Below, piece by piece: positions 1 to 9,995 of a DNA stretch of 64,000 bases (its first letter is position 1; each line of letters starts with the position of its first letter). The position numbers and the translations under genes are program-made. The stretch covers positions 11,598,418 to 11,662,417 of the forward strand of contig OX387605.1 of the NCBI GenBank assembly GCA_947568835.1, in the 5' to 3' direction. The stretch comes from Protonemura montana. Taxonomy: Eukaryota; Arthropoda; Insecta; Plecoptera; Nemouridae. The notes under the pieces were generated by a model that worked only from the letters and a program-made list of their open reading frames with translations, did not search any database and had not been told where the DNA came from.

Positions 1-246
1 CGAAGATAGAGTCGAAAAATTTCAAATTTTAATGCTGTAGATATGCTTTTAGCTATCTAACAGATATATACAATGACTACGTAAGAGGTCTTCTACATTT
101 TAGAAAGATTTTTTTAAGTACCTTGTTCCCTACTACTCAATTGTTCCTAAAGCTCAATTTATTTTCATCAATCAATAATGATTCAATTTGAAACATTTCC
201 AAAAGTAGATAATGGAATGAATAATAAAGAAATTCACTGAAATTAC
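1..246. other. Downstream intron or 3' end of the receptor gene
   Basis: After the donor at 246-241 (minus strand) the sequence should hold either an intron or the TM3-TM4 loop and TM4. I see no convincing TM4 here, so the remainder of the gene probably lies beyond position 1. Confidence 0.4.
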
Positions 247-3200
247 CTCTGGTAAAAACAAAAATTTCCTGGCAGAACGAGCTGTCAAAAATGTTTGGAT
301 CAAAAGTGGTGGTGCTGCCATTTGTTTGTATCGAACAAGACATATACCCAAGATTGTGATTCCTATGGAGAAAATCACCAACAACATCCCCAGAACGTAA
401 CCAAGCACTGGAAAGAATTTCAATGTGGGTTAGGCACTGATACATTTTGCATTTTGCTTTGTTTTCAAGACTCAGTTTATAATATACAAAGTTTTAAAAA
501 ATATTTTATAAAATTATTGGTGTCTTCTTCCTATCATATACTGGTCAAAATAGTTGTTCAATACTTTTGAATGTAGGTTTTTGTGCACTTTTTAGTTTAC
601 TATGTGTTTCTGTCAGTCAAATTATTTTTTATCATTATTATTGCTTCTCTAGCAAGGATGATCTATGTGAACAAATTATAGTGAACGATAGCACCTAAAC
701 ATATTATCGTTATTAAACTAGCGTGTACTCTTTTTTGAAGATACAGCGTATAGCCTTAAGAAATTAGTCAAAGATGTTTGTAAATGTCATTAAACAGAAA
801 TTAAATGTTATGCCTAATATTTAAAGTCAATAAATAGGACAACTTATATTGAAACAATAAAAGTAATAGTTTGGGTTCCTTGCTTGTATGTAACTACCAT
901 GTAAGTTAAGCCTAGGTAGATGGCAAACAAACTAATATTTCTCATTGTACAATGTTACGGCTAGGTATGAAATGATCTGTTGTTAATTAATAATGAACTG
1001 CTTCTATTGATTGGTTTATAAAAATTAAAATATTTTTCTCCATTTTTAATGCGTATTACTGTTGATTGTGGACACAGTGACACTGACCTATGTTTGGCAG
1101 GTGATTTGCGGGCGCAGGGAGTGCCATCCCTACTCCAAGTAGAAACATCGACAGCAAAAGCATGTTAATCCCTAGGACAGTCAGCTTGCTTGTTGAGTAT
1201 GGGGACATCCAAAATGGTATTATGGAAAGAATTCCAAAAACTGGAACAAAAGCAAAAACTAGCATTTAAATCAGAAACAGTACAGCATCTCAAGTAGACT
1301 GATGTATGAATGCCAAATTAAATGAGACATACTCTCCAGCCCCTTATAGAAACCTTAGAGATACTGGAGGTACCAGTAATACAGAACTAATGGTTTTGAC
1401 AATTTTATTTTAAGCAAACAACTTCAGACATTTCCATTTCATGAAGGACCCTTGCAATCATTTTTTTGGAATATTTGTCTTTGCTTACAAAAGAGTGGTG
1501 AAACCAGTATCAGGTGTATTGCCTGACTTTTTCGCTTCAATGTGAACTGTAGTGTGATAGCTGAGAAAGGGATGGCGGTTCCTGAATCGGATTCCAGGTT
1601 TGTCCACGGTGTTTTTATCCAGGTAGTCTCGGAGATCATGTATACTAACTCCCACTCTGATCCTGTGCGGGGCACGGTATCCTAGAAAGGCAACTTAGTT
1701 TGATTTTAGCAAATCATTAAAGTATCCATTTCCCTAATTTGCCCTTATATATCAAATAAGTCCCCATTATACCAGCAGTTATCTTCTTGCCATTATAATC
1801 ATTCTGAACTTCAACATCCCCGTTCCCCCCTCCCCCTCCATGCCATATCTTGTGAGTTAAAGCCCACCAAAGAAAAATACAAAAAATAAACATACTACGT
1901 TCTTGTTTGCCATAAGAGCAAGTTCTAGCAGTTGGTCCTCAGACCAGACTCCCAGCTGAATCTGGCAAATTTGCTGGTCGTTGGGCCAGTCAGTGAGATC
2001 AAGTTCACACCACGCATCCATCTGTGTGGTAGGGTTCCATGTCACAATTCCATCAAAATCAGCAGTAAGTGCTGCCTGCCCAAGGATATCTGTACCATGA
2101 CTTGATGCTGAGCTGGAAAGATTATAATTTACACGTCATACCTCGTAGCTCTCATATTCCTTGAAGAGAAGTATTGTCTCATATTGTATTGGACTTTGGC
2201 TGGCAAATTTTTTGCCTTACATTCTGAACGTTTGTACATTTTTAGTATTATTTCTCAAGTGGGTCCCGGCTTACTTGTATAAGACAATCTCTGGCTGCCA
2301 GATTTCGTGGTGCTCGATGTGCAGTTGTGTAAGGTTGTCGTAATCATCAGGTTTCCACACAAGTTTCTCATCTGTCCATTGCTGTTAATGATAATGATGA
2401 TTATGGGTTGAAGAAACAAACTATTTTAATCTGTATAACTAGAATTCTGGTCTATGATTTAAGTTGTTGTGGGGTCCTTATTTTGCAGAAATTTCTAACT
2501 TTTTTTAATAGCTCATTTAAATCAATCAAGTGAACTCAGAAACAATTACAGGGATAGTACATGCTGAAAGAAATGATGAAGTAATTTATATTACCATCCG
2601 CAAGGTTCCATCGACAAATAACACAGCTCGCTTGTTGTCCTGTTGGATTAGCAATGGTTTAATTGTACAAAAAGTGTTGTAACATTGACACTCACATGAT
2701 CCTTTGCTGTTATAAAAATCTTCAAACTTACTATTGCAATTTTATGGGTCAGCAGTTCCATAAAAACCGTTGTCTGCTGGGTGGCAATCGTATTCGGATG
2801 TGCATAAGGATCGTAGTCTGTCAACAAATCTCTGCGAAGTTTCTCGTGCATTGGCAATGGTCTAATGACTTCCTCTATCTTCTCATCTGAAATTTCCAGA
2901 ACTGCTGTACAGCATTTAGCTATTGGCAGCAGAGTTGTTTGCATGCGTATGTGATAGTGTCCCCCCCCCCCCCCCTAACTTCTTCATCATGCCTCTAGAA
3001 ATTTGGCAAAAATTAAATATTTTTGTTAATTTATTTGTATTTTAGAGAAAATCTTGGCGCGTGGGTAAAATTTGCTACGGGTAGAAATGTTTTTGCCACG
3101 TGAAATAGCAAACCAAACCTGAAGACTGTGCTGTACTATTATGGTTGAGCAAACGTCATTGACGTTCAGCCACAGTTCAGCGTTAGTAATGGTTTTACGA

Positions 3201-4187
3201 TTTTACGAGTCCGTCATTTGTACTGTGCATTAGAAATCACAAAAGTAGTCAGAAAAGAAATTTGGAAACAAGATCAATTTTTAAAATGTTGTAACTTTTG
3301 TTTACAAAATGCTTGCAGCGTCACCACACATCCACTCTGCCACATCACTTAAGCCCATCTGCCCTTGTAAGATGACGTAGCTAACACATTTTGTGTACGT
3401 TGGGTTTAATTTTTCTTCCTGCTCATTGGAAACTTTAAAACAATTTCATACATGTTCCTTGTAGTTGATAATAAACTTCCTATATATTCAGGTTTTTTTT
3501 TTCTGTAATATTTGTATTTTTATCATGTTTGCTAAAAATTATTTAAAAAATTATGAAAACAGATCAAACTACAAACTATAACAAGTTTAAAACAATTTAA
3601 TAGATAAGAGTGGCACCCATTTAATCTTGACCAACATCCAAAAATGTTATGGTAACAAAATTTCCCTTCATCGATATCGTGCAAATAAGAAAACATTGAT
3701 AATTAACACTGACCTGCAGAGGAAATACTTGTGCAATTGAACCACCAAGTCCCCCAAGTATTGGCCCATGTAGCAAAACTGAAATATCGGATGGGCAATG
3801 GATCTGGATCCTGCCAGAACAAGAAAGGGGTAACTTCACCCAACCTGCCAATTTCTAGTAAACCATCATGGGTCAGGCGGATCCAGAATGGCCGAGACTC
3901 GTTGGTGGACAGCAGGCTGGGTGTATTAAAGGTGTATTTTGATTGACTTCGCTGGGACCGCCGAATGTCTGAGAAAGAGTTGTGGCCAGCGCCTAGAACT
4001 ATCTCGTACACTGGGTCTTGCAATTGGGGTTGTGCTGCCGGAGTCAAAAGAATGTGAGCGTTGCTTTGTGCCTGCACTGTGAACTTCAACTCAAACTCGT
4101 GGTTTTTGTCTTTCGTTTCCGAGTGTGTTATGTGGAAGAATTTAAAGTAGCCGTAGCCATGTGTTGTCATCACCTCGGAACATTCCT
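247..4187 (-). CDS. FAMeT-domain / Cys-loop ligand-gated ion channel subunit (nicotinic-receptor-like), partial at both ends
   Basis: Exons read on the minus strand: 4187-3714, 2904-2732, 2639-2595, 2381-2275, 2112-1896, 1681-1489, 1240-1088, 407-247; all junctions are GT-AG and the phases join. The first exon encodes a FAMeT (Methyltransf_FA) domain with the motifs YEIVLGAGHNSFSDIRR and RPFWIRLTHDGLLEIGR. The rest follows nicotinic receptor order: HEKLRRDLLTDYDPYA start of the ligand-binding domain, DNKRAVLFVDGTLRM on a 45-nt exon, WTDEKLVWKPDDYDNL, then a true Cys-loop with 13 residues between cysteines (CELDLTDWPNDQQIC), then TM1 (AIHLILVSPLFFFGIL), TM2 (KLTVLGINMLLLSMFLLG) and TM3 (VLGMLLVIFSIGITILG). 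No vicinal cysteine pair is seen in the loop-C region, so it resembles a non-alpha subunit. The signal peptide and TM4 are not in the exons found. A possible 39-nt upstream exon is 4876-4838 (AG before, GTAAGT after, phase compatible). The channel identity is strong; ligand and ion selectivity are unknown. Confidence 0.87.
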
Positions 4188-4189
4188 CT

Positions 4190-6529
4190 GCAAATAAAAT
4201 TCACCATTTTCTATTATTATCGTATTTTCTGACAATGCTGTAGTGATATTTCATGCAATCTTACCCCTTAACTTCAAAGTTAGCTCATATCACTATAACA
4301 TCATATTGTGTCACTGCTATTGTCTTCAAAGTGTATCAATTACCCTTTACCTAATCTATGGTAGCGGGGATTTGCTGGTCTAGAGCATAAAATACCAAAA
4401 ATCATGAAGACTTGCCGATCTATAATTTTTAGAGATGGTATGTCACAAGACGATCCACATATTTACCAAATTGCCATGAAGTTTTAAATTTTGCATGAAA
4501 TGAAAAATGTGTAAAAAAAATATTAAAAATGTTAAGTATTTTGCTAATTGGTTATAAAAATGTTAGAAGTTGCCATAAACATTTGATTCACATCAATTTA
4601 GCCATTTGGTCAAAAGAGGCTAAAGAAATACATGAAAAGACATTAAAAAATAAAGATACGGATCATATTTTTTATCCGGGTAGTCCCATTTGGTTCAATT
4701 GAGAATTTGCTTAGCTTGCTTTTGTAGCTGCGCTCATACAATTTTTGTTTGTGCCTATTATAACTAAATTTACATAGCAATCTTGCCAACCAGGTAGTAA
4801 ATATTAAGTTTGCAATCATAACTTTGCTAACACTTACCATTGCCATATTTTGAATATCTCGGTACCAATGCATTTTCTGCAGCAAAATGTTGTGAAAAAA
4901 TCCCAAACAGGTACAAACCTACTTTCCAACAGAACATGAATAAGTAGTTTATTTACCCAACCACAAGTGAACAAAAGATCCCTCTGGAGTTAAATGAAAT
5001 TGTAGTAATATGTTTCAAGGTTTAATTAGCTTGTCAATTTTTTTCTAGCAACAATCTGCTCCACGCTCTTCCTTTCCAAGATGATAATAAACTCTACATC
5101 CTGCCAGGCACTGAAGGCTGTTTAATAGTAACCATTTAAGTATCTCCTCCTACAACAAAAGTACAGCCTTAAAAAATCTTTATAAAATAGTTAAAAAAAA
5201 ATGCATGGTGCAAATCATCACCAAATAATGGATAATTGGACGAGTTTTTATTGATTAATTGGAAAGCAGAGACTCTAATAATTGATTACCAAAAAAAATG
5301 TTTGCTGCAATATAATCTTTTGCTGACAACATAACCGATATGAGTGCAATTTTCAGAACACTATGAAATATTTAAACTTCATTTGCTACATTTTTGGAAG
5401 CAATTGACAAACAGTATCTTTTTTTTTATAAGGAAAACATATTTTACATATGTTGTAAAAATATTGCACATCATGAGATTTATATTCCGGTCTCATCAGC
5501 ACACAAAAAAATGTTTGTTTCATTGGCAGTCTTATCTCATATTCAACAGATCTTTTTCACCCTATATCATTACGGTTTTGATTACGGTGCTGCTCAGACA
5601 CAGCGTTTAAGAAAGGAGTGGTCAAATTGGATCAAATTTGGTACTTTTAAATCGGCACTACACAACTTCTTAAAAGTACTCTGCAACTTGGTTGTTGAAT
5701 TCAATAAATACCTTGTGAAAAGTGAAAACATAGAGAAAAGGAAGTTTTAAAAATTGAGACACTGAGTTGTGATTGCTTGTAATTTTCTGTTCAGGAAATT
5801 CAGCATTACACTTATTTTGTTTATGGCAAACTATATACCAAAGACCATATATATGCTGTAGGCTACCTGTTAGAATTATCTCACCCAAGATTCCTTAAAA
5901 AACAATCATTAAACAATAAATAATAACTAAGTCCACGATCATAGCTACATTCGTTATTCTTATTATGTATAAGCAAAAAATATTCCCATTCACCTTAGCA
6001 CAAAAATATACAAACATTATATTATTATCTGACGAGTATTATTACTACACCATGATGAGACTTGCATGAGACCACATGAGACCATTCATATTATGGGCTG
6101 AATGAACCTCAGTATTCCCGCGTGAATTCAGCAATGACGTTTTGTGATTGGTCAACGAAGACTGACGAAGACTGATGGAGACTACGAACGAGACGACCTT
6201 TGAAAATATTCGAGCGGTCGAGCTAACATCTGATACATGTAGAAGTTCTGGAACTATGTTCGAATAACGCTGTCGGGAAATAGATCTGACAAAGACTGAT
6301 CACTAATTGATATGAGATTAGTTTACGCGTGTGATTTCCTATAGCCTTCATACAACTTCATAGCTCCAATCGGGGGACTGTCCAATAACCAAAAACTGTC
6401 ACATCCGACACATAACTTTCATTGTTCATTGCCCTTCTTTCATTGTTTTATCTTGTGGACCCCGTTAAAAAAATAAAGATACATTTAGTAGATTTAATAT
6501 TGCTACAATTTGATTGACTTTCAGTCATA
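4190..6529. other. Intergenic / 5' region between the receptor gene and LRR1
   Basis: AT-rich, without a recognisable conserved exon apart from the candidate 39-nt exon at 4838-4876 (minus). The 5' exons of the receptor gene, including a signal peptide, should lie here or be non-coding. Short open frames at 5344-5750 are low-complexity and were not supported. Confidence 0.4.
6110..6260 (+). promoter_or_regulatory. Possible promoter region upstream of LRR1
   Basis: A stretch richer in GC than its surroundings with an inverted CCAAT box (ATTGG at 6147-6151) next to a TGACGT half-site at 6135-6140, about 380 bases before the LRR1 start. It could serve LRR1, the divergent receptor gene, or both. 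Position and motifs only; no transcription start can be seen. Confidence 0.3.
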
Positions 6530-9500
6530 ATGAAGTTAGCCTGCAACGTTCAAGTGACGCCCAGATTAAATCCGGCTACCGGTGCCAGTCGCCCTCGTTG
6601 GTCCAACCTAGCAATTGGGAAAGATCCTAGTTCTGATGAAATTTTCCTGTCGTGTGTCAGTAACATATCCAACTCAACGTATAAGGTAGGCAGACAGTTT
6701 TTACTTTCTTTTTCATTCAGATTATCAGAGTGATTTCTCTTGGGTCTCTTGGGTCTTTTGTCTTGGTTGTCTTGAATGTCTTTACATGCAGTAGTCTTAA
6801 GTAAAAGTGGGTTGTAGTTTGTTAGTTGTAAAAGTGGTTTTGTTTGTGACATTCATATAGTACCAGAGGTTAATTTCAGGGTGGACGCGGGTAAACGGCG
6901 TCCACCCACCCTTTTTTCAGGGTAGATGCTGTCCACCCAGCCAATTATTTTCGAAATGCCTTTTATTTCAATTTTGCCTTGTCAATGCGCTGTACTAATT
7001 TACTCAGAGTGCAATGGTTAGGAGGGTAACGTCCTCTTCGGGTAAGTCTCATTTTAGTTACTCAAAGTCTTTTTGCCCACAAAAAACCACAACTATCAAC
7101 CAGTGATTCCACTATTTACTTACAGAAAGCAAAAGAGCTAAACCCCCCCACCACACACACAAAGAAGATCGTCAAGCATCCATCCACCCACATTTACCGA
7201 ACGGTTTGGCGTGTTGGAAACACCGGTTCTCGTTAGATCACCGAAGTTAAGCAACACTGCGCTGAGTCAGGTATTGAATGGGTGACCATTATACACATGA
7301 CCAGTTCTGTTCGGGAGAGAGGTTGGAGGGATGATAGTTAGTTCAGCAACTTCACTCGCCTTGCTTATCAACCTCTCGACAGCATGGATTTGTGGAGGAA
7401 TCTTGCTGTTCGCGTTGTACCGTCCTTCGGAAGGGACGTGAAGCCGGTGGTCCCCTTGGTGCTCTTCGACAGGAGTAGGCTACGTGCCGGCACCGGGTTT
7501 CCCCTCCTCCCTTCTAGGCTAGGTTAGGTTCATCATCATCCTCATCATCATCCACTCATTCACCGACGCCATTAGACCAGTGCCGCAGGGCCAGTTGTCA
7601 AAACAGTGCGTCGTTAAACACCACAAATAATAATAATAATCCACCCACATTTATTTTAGAAATTAACCACTGCATAGTACATGTGTGAACATGACAAATT
7701 CCCAATGTTTATTTTTAAACCAAGCATTTCAAAGCCATGTGAACTTTTGTGTTATAAAAAATTGATTGCCATGACTCGTATTTTGTGGCTCTTTGATGTT
7801 GAGTTGGTTGCACAAAATTTTGACTTGATCTTTATAAGAAATATTACTGATTCTGTTTGTGGTATTGGCTTACAAATTTTACTAGTTTGATGTTGTATTT
7901 CAATAACTTGACTCTCTCAATGCATAGAGCTCTATCTATTCATTGAGAAAGTCAATTTATTGAAATACAACATCAAACTAGTAAAATTTGTAAGCCTATA
8001 CCACAAACAGAATCAGTAATATTTCTTATAAAGATCAAGTCCCTAGAAAAGTAAATAATGGGTTTCCAAAAAACATGAGAGCTCGTAATAAGTCAAGGGT
8101 GTGTGCACAATCCGACGAAATGAAACAAAATTTTGGAAATTCCCCCCCCCCCCCCTTCTCTCTTAGTGGCTGAAAATCACCGTTTACTGACCCTTTTTTC
8201 AGCACAACACCACTGGTCACACTAGAAACATGTCTGTCTAGGTAATAAAGTCAATAATAATTTTATTTTTCATAATTTGTTCTAGATACTGGGGAACATA
8301 GAGCAAGTCTTCATGAAGTTCATAGGAAAAGGCTTAGCAACTATTAGATTCCAAGAACCTGCTCACGATTTGAGCATAAATAGTAAAGAAAATATAGAGG
8401 GATTGAAATCGTTCCTTATTGCACTGCAACAAGTGTTACGAAACAAGCCAATTACACTACCTTTGTCAACTCCAACCGGACGTCTTGTACAAAAAGCCAA
8501 AAAATCAATGACAATTACGGAACGATCGGCATACCCTATTCTTTCTGGTTTTCCCAGCTCACTGGAAACGCTATCTCTGAACTTGCAAATGGAACGATTT
8601 GATCGCAGAATTATTTCCCTTGTTAATTTGAAGACTTTAAATCTGAGTGACAATCGATTATCAGTGTTGCCAAAAGAACTTGGAGAGCTTCCGAATCTAG
8701 CTACTCTTACGTTGTCTGGAAATCGACTTGGCCTATCCACTGATGAAGAAAGCACCTGGTCTTGGATGGAAAGTCTGCAAATGTTGTCCAATCTCCGTGA
8801 TCTTGACTTGACAGCAAACGAACTTCAACTGCTACCAACTAGTTTCCATTATCTCAGATCATTGGTGACTTTGAAACTGGATAGGAATGCTCTCACAGAT
8901 CTTCCTCAGATGATTGGTACCTTCTCTCAACTCAAGTATGGTCTACACTTGGCAATAGAAGTATCTATTACACTGCAGTGCTTGGAACCAATGACAAATA
9001 AAGAAAATTGCAACTTGTTTCAGGAATTTAAGTATAGGTGGAAATAGGCTGACACATCTTCCTGGGTCATTTTCTAGATTAAGGCTTGATTATACAGATA
9101 TTTCTGGAAACCCATTCGTCAAAGTACCACTTACTCCTGACGATCATGCCATTTCTGGTCCACCTACTCTGGTTGAAGTAGCAGCTAGGATCATTTTGAA
9201 CAAACGGTTTGTATAGTAGCATTTAAACTTTTTTTTTACTTAAATGCCAGTCCAATGCTAGGTCTTTATATGATTTTTTTTTTTCAGGTTATTTTATCCA
9301 AAAGACATAATTCCAAAGCCTGTGCAAAATTACTTGAATTCGGCCAAAATGTGCAACTGTGGTTCAGTGTGTTTCGAATCGCATGTGAAAATATTCGCAA
9401 CAATTGACCTAAACAAAGTTTCTCCCAGTGTGATGATTGACAAAAACGTTCTCGCTGCACGAGTGCCAGCGGAATTGAATTATTGCTCCCAGACGTGTTT

Positions 9501-9663
9501 TAAATTCTCACGGACAGCGGTCACCCAGATTTCCAACAGACCTCGCTTGATTCAACAAATCCTTCCCGTAGAAATGGCTCAAATGCTGCCTAGGGTGCCG
9601 AGCAGAACTAACGAAGGGTCTTCTTGGATGAACGACTTAATGGTCCAGTACAGAAGCAACTAA
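6530..9663 (+). CDS. LRR1: Leucine-rich repeat protein 1 (CUL2 ubiquitin-ligase substrate receptor)
   Basis: Exons 6530-6685, 8286-8935, 9024-9206 and 9288-9663 give 454 residues (human LRR1 is a little over 400). The start MKLACNVQV matches the family start, followed by NIEQVFMKFIGKGLATIRF in the N-terminal region. Leucine-rich repeats occupy roughly residues 160-320 (LKTLNLSDNRLSVLPKELG, LRDLDLTANELQLLPTSF, LVTLKLDRNALTDLP, LSIGGNRLTHLPGSF). The C-terminal part has a BC-box-like helix (LVEVAARIILNKR) and a cysteine cluster CNCGSVCFE that matches the family. Known role: LRR1 joins CUL2-Elongin B/C and promotes unloading of the CMG helicase at replication termination, acting in the nucleus. 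Intron 1 (1.6 kb) holds a 5S-derived SINE and a 220-bp hairpin. The next gene, OSTF1, starts only 333 bases downstream on the same strand. Identity comes from whole-length motif order; the exact 5' start is supported by the family N-terminus. Confidence 0.92.
6882..6960. repeat. Short GC-rich hairpin in LRR1 intron 1
   Basis: GGGTGGACGC and GCGTCCACCC face each other across an 8-9 base loop at about 6880-6908, and the same motif is partly repeated just downstream. Probably a fragment of a small repeat; no target duplication found. Confidence 0.4.
7197..7640 (+). mobile_element. 5S rRNA-derived SINE (SINE3-like), full copy with 13-bp target duplication
   Basis: About the first 95 bases follow 5S rRNA: ACACCGGTTCTCG, GATCACCGAAGTTAAGCA (A box) and GAATGGGTGACC (C box). 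This is the internal RNA polymerase III promoter type 1 of 5S genes. An unrelated body of about 300 bases follows, ending in an (AAT)n tail. The copy is flanked by a perfect direct repeat CCACCCACATTTA at 7184-7196 and 7641-7653, showing insertion by target-primed retroposition into LRR1 intron 1. Other copies in this window are at 14996-15862, 15058-15508 and 28285-28672. Confidence 0.88.
7822..8041. repeat. Nearly perfect inverted repeat (hairpin) in LRR1 intron 1
   Basis: The left arm (about 7822-7922) and right arm (about 7940-8041) are reverse complements for about 100 bases with few mismatches; for example TTTACTAGTTTGATGTTGTA at left answers TACAACATCAAACTAGTAAA at right. The centre is itself dyadic (TAGAGCTCTA). 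Either a MITE without obvious ends or a local inverted duplication. The intronic transcript would form a long double-stranded stem. Confidence 0.85.
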
Positions 9664-9995
9664 GGATTCAAATTTAACTCATGTGCAAATTTGTGAGATT
9701 TTTAAAAACTGTTTTCAACATTAAGTGAAATGGCATGTATTTTGTGTAATACGTTCCTTTTTACTGTAACTTGTTGAAAACATTAATTGTGATTCTTGTA
9801 TGTATGTTGAAAATGAAATCTGTCATAAAAAAATTAATTACATATTTTATTGGTTTGCACCTTATCAGTGTTTTGCGGGCATGGATCGTTTTGATTGGGT
9901 GGGAGTGGGAGAAGATGTTTGTGAGTTGCGTACCACAGTACAAATCGTCCAAATCAACGGCTACAGCTGGCTTGTTGACAGCAGCGGAAGCGATA
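9664..9995 (+). other. LRR1-OSTF1 spacer
   Basis: Contains the LRR1 3' UTR and the OSTF1 promoter/5' UTR in 332 bases. A GC-richer segment at 9880-9995 precedes the OSTF1 start. No clear TATA box was seen. Confidence 0.4.

Noticed and set aside
4838..4876. 39-nt receptor exon reading NALVPRYSKYGN
   Set aside because: Splice sites and phase fit, but it is too short to support without a homologue; kept only as a note in the receptor entry.
5344..5750. Overlapping frames of 88 and 118 codons upstream of LRR1
   Set aside because: Low-complexity Phe/Lys/Ile-rich readings of AT-rich DNA, mutually exclusive and without a family.
7207..7290. Possible 5S rRNA gene
   Set aside because: Only the promoter-containing part matches, many bases differ, and the unit continues into a SINE body with a target duplication.
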